64,000 bases of DNA from positions 31,928-95,927 of the forward strand of contig CAYTNV010000011.1 in the NCBI GenBank assembly GCA_964439395.1. The letters are read 5' to 3'. This stretch comes from JAUUSJ01 sp964439395 (GTDB lineage: Bacteria > Bacillota > Clostridia > Lachnospirales > Lachnospiraceae). The notes beneath the pieces were generated by a model. The model was not told the DNA's origin, did not search any database, and saw nothing but the letters and a program-made list of their open reading frames with translations. Position numbers and translations under genes: made by a program. Positions 1 to 7,803 of the stretch are shown piece by piece; within the stretch, counting starts at the first letter, position 1, and every line of letters starts with the position of its first letter.

Positions 1-272
1 TTATGAATTGAATAATCATAAATAGGGCATTCAATCGCTACTCCATCTTTTAACTTTTGAATATGCTCAACAAGCATTTTTGTATCTAATGAATCTGGGT
101 GGTCATAATTTATCTTTTTTCTTTCCTCTAGTGATAGATTGTCTTGTTTCTTATAATAATTATCGTGATAAATCACTGTGATCTTATCTTTATATAAAGC
201 TAATAAACGGTTAGTAAACGTGGATTTTCCTGAACCAGAGCCACCTGCAATTCCTATTACGAAACAATTCAT
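1..272 (-). CDS. udk: Uridine kinase, N-terminal part (runs off the window)
   Basis: This partial gene reads leftward and leaves the window at base 1, so only about 90 N-terminal residues are visible. The start MNCFVIGIAGGSGSGKST carries a P-loop (GGSGSGKST) a few residues in. It is followed by YHDNYYK, the uridine-binding signature of the uridine kinase/phosphoribulokinase family. Uridine kinase phosphorylates uridine and cytidine in pyrimidine salvage. The ATG at 270-272 is preceded by an AGGAG ribosome-binding site. The visible part looks intact. The subtype cannot be settled from this fragment, but a nucleoside kinase of this family is secure. Confidence 0.85.
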   Translation of the reverse strand, partial: MNCFVIGIAGGSGSGKSTFTNRLLALYKDKITVIYHDNYYKKQDNLSLEERKKINYDHPDSLDTKMLVEHIQKLKDGVAIECPIYDYSIH

Positions 273-511
273 TTTTCACTCCTCTTCTATATATATTAGA
301 TATTATTCGACAACTTTTTCTTGAGTATCAGTGTAACATAATGAAAAATGAATTACAATATCAAAAACCTAATATCTCCCTCTCCAATCAATACCTTCTG
401 CCCCTCAAACGCAAATCCATAATGACGAATCCTCTCCTTCCGAGAATATTTTTTTCAGGAATAATCTTTATCTTGATTCAACATCTGTCGTTATCTCAAG
501 ACATATTTCTA

Positions 512-1768
512 CTAGTTAATGTCTTCCATATTCAAAATCTCTTTTACCTGATGAATCTCATCTGAAAAATCAACTCCATAATTCAACTCAATAGTATCTG
601 AAGCATCCACTTTTGTCTCCCACTCTTGTTTTTCAAATTCTATCAATGATACCTTCTTTCCATCAATCGCATAATAATCCTCTCCATTTTCTTCGTATCG
701 AACAATCCCAAATTTTCCATCCTTATATCCATGATACATTAGTCCAGTATCACATCGGGGTGCCCTATCACCACTCACAATATATTTTTGTCCTTTATAC
801 TCTACTATAGAAAATACTTCTAAACCGCCATCCCAATGAATCGAATCTCCTGTATCTACTTTGACTGCTTTTTCATCCTCCAAATTCCATATGTCATAGC
901 TATAATCTATTGTAGAATTTTGTTTATTTATATCAGCATACCCTATCATTAATTGAACCGTATCATCATTTTTCAAATCAAGAAGTTTTAAATAACTCAT
1001 TTTTCTCACTTCGTTCATTTGAAACTCTCCATATTTTTCTTCATATTCACTAATTACTCTTGCATATTCTTGCTTTTCTTTTTTATTTAAATGAATTTCT
1101 GTTGGATATGTTACTTTTTTTTCACTTTCCTCGTCATCATAATCTCCTCTATATTCCTCTTCATCTTTTTCCCTATATTCTAATACTGTTTGTCCTGTTG
1201 AATCATACTCATATGTAATATATATCAATTTATTATTTTCAAATGTACATATAATATCGCAAGCATTATTATAGACAGCCACATCATAATTATAATATTC
1301 ATCCTTCATGCTAATCACTTCTAAATTTTCCTTCTCCCATTTTTCTTCTATTTTTTCTCTCTTATCTTGAATTCCTATTCCATTTATTTTCACTCTTTTA
1401 TTTCCATTATTTTCTAATTTAAAGTTATACATACTACTATTTTCCCTATTTACATACGCATAAATTCCTACTTCTCCTCCAAACCAATTCATATATTCCA
1501 TATCATCTTCCTGATCAAGTCCCCAATAATCATTATCCCAAAATTCCTCTGGAAGTTTTTCCATAATTTGCTTTGCCAAAACTTCTGTTATTTCTACGCT
1601 ACTTTTAAATTTATCAAAATTAATATTTTCCTCGTCTATTATAATATCTAAATTTTCAAATACACTATTTGCTCCGATATTTTTCTTCTTTCTATTTTCC
1701 AAACATCCACTAAATACTATTGTTATTATTATACTTGTCATTATTATAAGCCATCTTTTTCTGTTCAT
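512..1768 (-). CDS. Lipoprotein of unknown function, paralog of the upstream gene
   Basis: This is a 418-residue predicted lipoprotein. A short basic N-terminus and hydrophobic stretch end in a lipobox (FSGC, cysteine near residue 22), then a Lys/Asn-rich linker. The body is very acidic, and I recognise no catalytic motif. It is clearly homologous along its length to the neighbour at 1816-3057: both have EYA..I.EYEEKYG, then LKLLDLKND or LKFLDLKND with QLM.GY, and later YHGYKDGKFGI.RYE. The two genes are 47 bases apart in the same direction, so they look like a tandem duplication that has diverged. The likely location is the outer face of the membrane. I do not assign a function. Confidence 0.85.
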   Translation of the reverse strand: MNRKRWLIIMTSIIITIVFSGCLENRKKKNIGANSVFENLDIIIDEENINFDKFKSSVEITEVLAKQIMEKLPEEFWDNDYWGLDQEDDMEYMNWFGGEVGIYAYVNRENSSMYNFKLENNGNKRVKINGIGIQDKREKIEEKWEKENLEVISMKDEYYNYDVAVYNNACDIICTFENNKLIYITYEYDSTGQTVLEYREKDEEEYRGDYDDEESEKKVTYPTEIHLNKKEKQEYARVISEYEEKYGEFQMNEVRKMSYLKLLDLKNDDTVQLMIGYADINKQNSTIDYSYDIWNLEDEKAVKVDTGDSIHWDGGLEVFSIVEYKGQKYIVSGDRAPRCDTGLMYHGYKDGKFGIVRYEENGEDYYAIDGKKVSLIEFEKQEWETKVDASDTIELNYGVDFSDEIHQVKEILNMEDIN

Positions 1769-1815
1769 TCTTTCTCTCCTCTATATAAATTTCCTTTATT
1801 GATACAATATAATTA

Positions 1816-3057
1816 CTAATCATTTTTCATATGAAGAACTTCTTTTACAAAATAAATACCTTTCCAAAGTTCATTTTTACACTCAATTCCATAATCATTT
1901 AAACGAAACTCATCCTGAGAATCTTTTTTAGAAATCCACAATCGATCATAATAATCCTCTTGTAATATCTCCTCACCATTAATTGCATAATAAATTCCAT
2001 CTTTTTTTTCATATCGGGCAATTCCAAACTTTCCATTTTTATAACCATGATACTTTTGATCCCTCTCACATTCTGGCAAGTTTTCACTACTTACAATATA
2101 CTTTTGCCCTTCCTGCTCTAGTATTAGAAATAATTTATAATCCCCATCTTGATGAAAACATTCTCCTGAGTCTACCTTAACTGCTTTTCCATCTTCATAA
2201 TCCCATATATCAAAACTATAATCCATATACATTTTACCATCTACAACTTCTTCTTTGCTGCTATATCCTACCATCAATTGAATGCTATTATCATTTTTTA
2301 AATCAAGAAATTTCAAAAAACATACTCCTCTTGGCTGGTCATTTACTATTTGTAATTTTCCATATTTCTCTTCATATTGATTAATTACTGCCGCATATTC
2401 TTGCTCTTCTTCTTTACTAAAATCAAATTTTGTTGGATATATTAACTTCTTTTTTTCTTTCTTTATGTCTTCATCTAGATTTTCCCAATCACTATTCTCA
2501 TCTAAATCTTCTAAATTAGTTGATAATAAACCTTCAACTGGATTATACTTATATATTATTTCAGCTAATTTATCATCTTCAAATTTACATTCAATCTCAC
2601 ACAGACTATTATAAACTATGATATCTATATTCCCTATACGCATTGTTTTCCATTTCTCATCTTCCCATTTTTTCTTTAGCTTTTCTCTCATGTCCCCAAT
2701 CTTCATTCCATTTATCTTTACTTTTTTATTACCTAAATTTTTTATAACAAGCCTACCGCTTTCTTCTTTATTCTCAAACCCTGCTAAAACTTCTAATTGT
2801 TTTTCTGTCCAAACTCCATTCAGTTCACTTTCAACATTTCCACCAATTTGTTTTAATAAATCTTTAGATATATCTATCCCATTTTCTGAGTTTACTAACT
2901 CTATTTTTTTATTATTTATTTCTATCTCTAGATTTTCAATTATAGGACTTTTAACTACAGAATCTTTATTTATATTTTCTTTGCCAGTAGAACAACCGAT
3001 GAACATCATTAGCATTAATATCCCTATAATTCCTATAAAATACTTCTTTGTCTTCAT
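1816..3057 (-). CDS. Lipoprotein of unknown function, tandem paralog
   Basis: This is a 413-residue predicted lipoprotein with a lipobox FIGC near residue 22 followed by a polar linker. It matches the next gene (512-1768) in order and spacing of conserved blocks: the central EYAAVINQYEEKYG, a block with LKFLDLKNDNS, and the C-terminal YHGYKNGKFGIARYE. It carries extra acidic residues in the middle. The start ATG has an upstream AGGAG. It probably forms a two-gene unit with its paralog. No enzyme motif is visible. It could be a substrate-binding or envelope-stress lipoprotein, but that is a guess and no function is assigned. Confidence 0.85.
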   Translation of the reverse strand: MKTKKYFIGIIGILMLMMFIGCSTGKENINKDSVVKSPIIENLEIEINNKKIELVNSENGIDISKDLLKQIGGNVESELNGVWTEKQLEVLAGFENKEESGRLVIKNLGNKKVKINGMKIGDMREKLKKKWEDEKWKTMRIGNIDIIVYNSLCEIECKFEDDKLAEIIYKYNPVEGLLSTNLEDLDENSDWENLDEDIKKEKKKLIYPTKFDFSKEEEQEYAAVINQYEEKYGKLQIVNDQPRGVCFLKFLDLKNDNSIQLMVGYSSKEEVVDGKMYMDYSFDIWDYEDGKAVKVDSGECFHQDGDYKLFLILEQEGQKYIVSSENLPECERDQKYHGYKNGKFGIARYEKKDGIYYAINGEEILQEDYYDRLWISKKDSQDEFRLNDYGIECKNELWKGIYFVKEVLHMKND

Positions 3058-3393
3058 TTTTTTCTCCTATATATTTTTCAAAATTTTACTCTATTAAACT
3101 CTCAACCTATATAAAATAAATTCTTTTCGCATAAACTTTTAAAGTTGTAACCTTTCATCGAATTTATTTTTTGCATTTTATATTCCCTCCTTCTTTTTTA
3201 TAATGTTACTTAAAAATACTCCATAACTGCTTTTCATTAATATAACCGATTATTAAATATTTGTCATAAAATTATTTTCAACTGTTTTACAGTCAAGATA
3301 ACCCTTAACTTCTAACAAGATAAACTTATAAATATATAAAGCAATCACCTATCCTTACATTAAAACTACAATTACTTATTTCCTCCAGACAAG

Positions 3394-3500
3394 TAAGAGG
3401 CTGTCACAAGATAAACTTTTAATACAAGATCTTGACACTACGAAAAGTATCTCATAGGCTATCTTGTTTGAGAGTTTCTATTTTGCAACAACCTCTTTTA
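3394..3500. repeat. Imperfect ~105-bp terminal inverted repeat element
   Basis: The ends are related inverted repeats. The left end reads AAGAGGCTGTCACAAGATAA and the reverse complement of the right end reads AAGAGGTTGTTGCAAAATAG, both followed by AACT. The interior is non-coding. It lies in the 529-base gap (3058-3586) between the lipoprotein pair and the next gene. It could be a degenerate MITE or insertion-sequence remnant, or a long imperfect terminator hairpin. I see nothing else definite in this gap apart from AT-rich sequence. Confidence 0.45.
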
Positions 3501-3586
3501 ATTATCAATATATCTTAGTTTTATACTTCCCAAAAAACCTGAAACTGTCAAAAACCAATATTTTATTAATGCTTTTAATTGAACAG

Positions 3587-4510
3587 CTAGAATCCATAAT
3601 CCTCCAGATTAAATTCTTGTATCGGAATAGGTACATCGCCTCCATTATCTGTAAAATTATTCCAATCTTCTGCCTGGTAAATACATCCACTTCCGCCATC
3701 TTCACGCTCTTCACTCGCCACCTGTACATAATAGACTGGCTCTGAATCTACACCTAATTCTGCATCATAGATTGGTACAATATAATCTTCTCCATATAGT
3801 CCAACACTCTCTGCATCAGAAGGCAATATGTATTCCATAGAAGAATCTAATTTTTCAAATTCATCTGCTTCAAATACTTTTTTCATAGCAATAATAATAT
3901 TTGTTCCATTCAAATACGCTCTTCTTTGAATGATATTAGCAAAGAAAGGAATACTTTCATTTTCATCATAAATCTTTACAGATATTTCATCTTCCTGTGG
4001 ATACATAATTATAGTATATTCTTCCTTCAAATTCTCAGAAATATTGGTATATTCGTTTTTTCCTTTTTCCCAAGTCCATTTTATTCTATCTGAATCATTC
4101 TTTGCACTTACTTCTTCTTGTGAATGATATATATTATATCTCAGTGAAACTTGAAACTGTCCATCTTCATCCTGAAGCACACTAACCCATGCACCTTTAT
4201 CAGCGTCTGTATAATCGTAATACCCTTCTTCTATTTCATCGAAAGTATCTTCAAACGCTTCTTCTGTCGTATTTTGAATGGAAGTTCCCTCTGTTTCTAA
4301 AAAAGCAGTCATATCTGACGTATCCTCTACACCATTTATCATTGTCTCTTGCTTTGATTTTTCTCCTTTTTGACTTTCTTTTGCTTCTTTTGGATTTTTT
4401 TGTAATTTCACCATAAGTAAAACTCCCAAAACAAGCACCACTATAAAACAACTAATTACTACTAAAATATTTAAAACTTTTTGTTTTGTAGTCGGCCTTC
4501 TTTTTTCCAT
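3587..4510 (-). CDS. Membrane-anchored extracytoplasmic protein, unknown function
   Basis: I place the start at the ATG at 4510 (MEKRRPTTKQK...), which has AGGAGA nine bases upstream. An in-frame ATG at 4537 would overlap the previous gene and lacks such a site. The product has about 307 residues. Residues ~12-38 form one strongly hydrophobic segment after a basic stretch (N-in anchor). A Lys/Glu-rich linker and an acidic, probably extracytoplasmic domain without recognisable motifs follow. It is the last gene of the long minus-strand locus and overlaps nothing once the start is corrected. It shares the anchor-plus-linker plan of the two preceding genes, so I infer an envelope role. Function unknown. 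Confidence 0.75.
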   Translation of the reverse strand: MEKRRPTTKQKVLNILVVISCFIVVLVLGVLLMVKLQKNPKEAKESQKGEKSKQETMINGVEDTSDMTAFLETEGTSIQNTTEEAFEDTFDEIEEGYYDYTDADKGAWVSVLQDEDGQFQVSLRYNIYHSQEEVSAKNDSDRIKWTWEKGKNEYTNISENLKEEYTIIMYPQEDEISVKIYDENESIPFFANIIQRRAYLNGTNIIIAMKKVFEADEFEKLDSSMEYILPSDAESVGLYGEDYIVPIYDAELGVDSEPVYYVQVASEEREDGGSGCIYQAEDWNNFTDNGGDVPIPIQEFNLEDYGF

Positions 4511-4529
4511 ATTGAAATCATCTCCTATC

Positions 4530-5540
4530 TTATTCATTCGCAGCTAAAAATTTTACATTTTCTTTTTCGTAGCTATTAAATTGATCTTCAATATAACTAT
4601 CATTATCTGGTGAAATTGTACCGTTATACCAAGACTTAGAATCAAAATAATTTTGTAATTCGGAATTATTAAATCTTCTTCCACGTCTGGCATAAATTTC
4701 ATTTTTAGCAATCCAAATTTCTCTAGAGCTTAAATTGGATATATCACTATAATCTAAATATTCACTATCACTATTTGGCAAAATATATCCTGATGTTTTT
4801 TGTTCCTCTGCTTCTCGTCTAGCTTCTGCTTCTGCTTCGGCTTTTCTCTGGGCCTCCTCTTTTGCTCTCGCTTCTGCCTCTTCTTTCGCCTTCTTTTTCG
4901 CTTCTTCTTTTGCTTTCTTTTCCTCTTCTTCCTCCCTGGTTAATTCAATATCTGTCTTCACGGCATTTATTTTACTTTTTCCTTCACTAAATATGGAATC
5001 TACATCTGAACTAGAAGAAGCCTTATCGATTTTATTACCATATTCAATTATCAAATTATCCACTTCTTTTTTCTCTGCTTTCCTATATTCTTTGCCTGCA
5101 ACAAGTTTCTGAAGGCTCTCCTTATCATCCACTTTTTTTTGAGCTAATTCTTCATCTATTTTTAATTCTTCATCTGTTTTTATTTCAGATATCTTATTTG
5201 TAGCTATTTTTAAAATCTCATTTATTTTGTTTTCTTTAGCTTGTTCTAATTCTTTAGTATACTGTTCTATTAAATTATTTATTTCCTTTTGTTGTGCTTT
5301 TCTATAAGTTTTTCCTGCAATAAATTCCCTTAATTCTTCTTGAGCAGATTTAACCGATGCCATTCTTTGTTCTTCTAACACTCTCTCCTCCTCTCTTGCT
5401 TTTTTTTCTTGATAAGCATTATACCCTGCCATACCAAATCGATATCCACCATATATGACTCCTACTATCAATACAATTACTACTATATTAAAAAATACTA
5501 TTTTTCCATTATTTTTTCCATATTTATTAAACCCAGCCAT
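4530..5540 (-). CDS. YARHG-domain protein with N-terminal anchor and coiled coil
   Basis: The 336-residue protein has a single membrane segment at about residues 14-33. A helical region at 45-150 repeats a motif (SAQEELRE.I..K.YRKA or similar), and a long Glu/Lys/Ala-rich coiled coil spans about 195-245. The C-terminal domain, about 250-336, carries NEIYARRGRRF and matches the YARHG family, an extracellular domain thought to bind cell-wall or surface ligands. The first ~130 residues are strikingly similar to those of the amidase encoded next door (5616-6686), so the two proteins share an anchoring and stalk module. The start has AGGAGG upstream. It is probably co-transcribed with the amidase. 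Confidence 0.8.
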   Translation of the reverse strand: MAGFNKYGKNNGKIVFFNIVVIVLIVGVIYGGYRFGMAGYNAYQEKKAREEERVLEEQRMASVKSAQEELREFIAGKTYRKAQQKEINNLIEQYTKELEQAKENKINEILKIATNKISEIKTDEELKIDEELAQKKVDDKESLQKLVAGKEYRKAEKKEVDNLIIEYGNKIDKASSSSDVDSIFSEGKSKINAVKTDIELTREEEEEKKAKEEAKKKAKEEAEARAKEEAQRKAEAEAEARREAEEQKTSGYILPNSDSEYLDYSDISNLSSREIWIAKNEIYARRGRRFNNSELQNYFDSKSWYNGTISPDNDSYIEDQFNSYEKENVKFLAANE

Positions 5541-5615
5541 TTTTCCTCCTTAAAATTATCTCCTATGCCCATTCCTTTTTCTGATTACTTAGTTTGATAT
5601 AATAGAGCTAATAAT

Positions 5616-6686
5616 CTACTTACCTTTCTTCGATGCAAAATATTTATCAATTCCATTGGCAATCCCTTCTGCCATAATCAATTGATTATTCTCGTCCGCC
5701 ATATATAAATCATCGTGTTTATTACTCATATATCCCATCTCCAAGATTGTAACTGGCACCTGACTCCAATTAATTCCTGACATTGTATCTGTTTCTATAA
5801 TATTTAGCTTTTTAAATCCAGTTGCCTCACAATAACTATCTAAAATACTCTCTGCTAAGACTTTAGAAGCTTCATATAATTCACCTACATAAGGATTATT
5901 TGCTGTGGAAATCATCGTGCGTCCTCCACTCACAGAAGAACCTCCATCTTCTCCATCCGCATGAATACGAAGAAATATATCAGCTCCACCTTCCGATGCC
6001 AACTGAGCTCGCTCTGAATTACTGATCGCCGTATCATTATCCTCTCTCGTCATAATGACTTGATATCCTCTTTTCATTAACTCATCTCTAAGCTTTAAGG
6101 ATACATCCAAATTTAACTGATATTCTGGAAGATCTGAAAAGCTTCCGCTTGTTCCAGAAGTTGCCTTCGCCTTTGTCTCACTTGAACCTGGGGCAATTGG
6201 TTCTTGTGCAGACATATCAACATCCCATCCCTGATGTCCAGGGTCAATTGCAACAATTTTTTGAGTTTTCACTGGAATAGAAGACTCCTCCTCTCTTCGA
6301 GCTAGCTCTTCCTCTAGTTTTAATTCCTCATCTGTTTTTATCTCAGATACTTTATTTATAGCCATCTCTAAAATTTCACTTATTTCATCAGCTTGAGCTT
6401 GTTCCAGCATCTTGTCGTACTGTTTAACTAAACTATTTATTTCTTTTCGCTCCTCTTTTCTATAGTTTTTTTCTGCAATAGTCTCCCTTAATTCTTCTTG
6501 AGCAGATTTTATCGATGCTACTCTCTGTTCCTCTGCCTCTTTTGCTTTTTCTTCCTGATAGATATTATATCGTTCTATGCCAAAGCAATATCCACCATAT
6601 ATAACTGCTATTATTAGCGACATTACTAGTATATTAAGAAATATTATTTTTCCGCTATTTTTTCCATACTTATCGAATCCAATCAT
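5616..6686 (-). CDS. N-acetylmuramoyl-L-alanine amidase (Amidase_3) with membrane anchor
   Basis: The 356-residue protein combines an N-terminal membrane anchor (residues ~14-33), a coiled stalk (45-135) and a zinc amidase domain (142-356). The amidase ligands are visible: H151 in AIDPGHQG, E188 in LPEYQ, H242 in LRIHADG, and the catalytic E316 in TILEMGYMSN. Such enzymes cut the bond between muramic acid and the stem peptide of peptidoglycan. This one would act outside the membrane while tethered to it. The N-terminal half closely resembles that of the YARHG protein at 4530-5540. Within this locus it could open the wall locally for an assembled complex or effector, which is inference. The start has AGGAGG. 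Confidence 0.9.
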   Translation of the reverse strand: MIGFDKYGKNSGKIIFLNILVMSLIIAVIYGGYCFGIERYNIYQEEKAKEAEEQRVASIKSAQEELRETIAEKNYRKEERKEINSLVKQYDKMLEQAQADEISEILEMAINKVSEIKTDEELKLEEELARREEESSIPVKTQKIVAIDPGHQGWDVDMSAQEPIAPGSSETKAKATSGTSGSFSDLPEYQLNLDVSLKLRDELMKRGYQVIMTREDNDTAISNSERAQLASEGGADIFLRIHADGEDGGSSVSGGRTMISTANNPYVGELYEASKVLAESILDSYCEATGFKKLNIIETDTMSGINWSQVPVTILEMGYMSNKHDDLYMADENNQLIMAEGIANGIDKYFASKKGK

Positions 6687-6795
6687 TTTTCCTCCTTCGG
6701 CATATTGTATATCTTACTTTAAGCTTTATTAAAATTTTCTACATAATACTTCCTTAAATGTCTTTATGCTTCTTTCACTCGCTTTTGAACTTTTT

Positions 6796-7803
6796 CTACT
6801 GATATTCCAAGACTATCGTTATAACCATCATTTCTTCATCATATAAATATTGAATAGATACTTGTCCATCAGAATATCTCGCTGCAATGCCTAAAACTCT
6901 ATTTGCCAAAAATTTTCCTGTATCCTCTGGAAAACCTGCACATGAATCAATCTGAAATGTTATGACACTATTTCTATTTTTTACACATTTCTCAATATAC
7001 CTATCCATCATAGTTTTAGTCCTAAAATAAGTATTTCTGCGCACAAAATAATTACCTTCTTTTGAAAGAACTCTAGGGTATTTAAGCAAATCCCAGTCAT
7101 AATTTTCTATAAAAAGATTCTCATCTACATTACAATGTACATGAGAAATTGTATAAATTGGGGACGTATCCTTTAAATCATTTGTGATATCCATATGATA
7201 ATTTCCTTCTGGAAGAATATTCATATTCCATGCATGTTCGTTTCCCAGCATCCTTTTATCTTCTGAACTTAAAAGTACTCCTGAAACTATAATTGATTCC
7301 ACTCCTAAGCCCTCTAATAAATATTTTGCAGCCAACGCTATACCGTGACATACAGCTAATTCCTGTAATAAGGCGCCTTCTATTGTGAAACATATGCCAT
7401 TTTCCCGTCCACTTAAGGCTGAAAAGTCATATCTAACTACATCTGCTAGATAATCATGTATATATTCAGTCGCTTCAATGGGTGTCTTTCCCTGAAAATT
7501 TGCACAAATATGCTCTCTTTTTTGTTCCAATTTCTTTTTTATCTCTAATGCATCCAATTTATTATGTCGATATTGTATATGTATTGCCTTAGAAAAAGTT
7601 CCATTGACAATTTGTATCTCATTTAAATTTGCATAAAATAAATCACATTCGTTATCTGTTATAATACTTAATACTTCTTTTATTTCTTTATCAGTTAAGT
7701 TTTTTTCTATTGAAATTTTCTTGTCAAATTTTTTTATTCCTTCTATCACAGCAGAATAAAATTTTTGTTGAGATTTCGATAATTGTTTTACTAATCTATT
7801 CAT
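6796..7803 (-). CDS. Transglutaminase-like (papain-fold) protein
   Basis: The 335-residue protein has a transglutaminase-like core at about residues 110-215 with a plausible Cys-His-Asp triad: C152 in AVCHGIALA, H190 in GNEHAWN, and D205 in YHMDITND. Such domains act as proteases, amidases or crosslinking enzymes. There is no signal peptide or membrane segment, so it should act in the cytoplasm. Its start overlaps the end of the preceding GTPase-associated gene by 8 bases, which suggests translational coupling and a shared task. The N- and C-terminal regions are not recognised. The substrate is unknown; a neighbour in the operon is a reasonable guess. Confidence 0.75.
   Translation of the reverse strand: MNRLVKQLSKSQQKFYSAVIEGIKKFDKKISIEKNLTDKEIKEVLSIITDNECDLFYANLNEIQIVNGTFSKAIHIQYRHNKLDALEIKKKLEQKREHICANFQGKTPIEATEYIHDYLADVVRYDFSALSGRENGICFTIEGALLQELAVCHGIALAAKYLLEGLGVESIIVSGVLLSSEDKRMLGNEHAWNMNILPEGNYHMDITNDLKDTSPIYTISHVHCNVDENLFIENYDWDLLKYPRVLSKEGNYFVRRNTYFRTKTMMDRYIEKCVKNRNSVITFQIDSCAGFPEDTGKFLANRVLGIAARYSDGQVSIQYLYDEEMMVITIVLEYQ

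Noticed and set aside
341..565. Plus-strand frame near the left edge
   Set aside because: It overlaps the end of the lipoprotein gene on the other strand and has no recognisable protein pattern.
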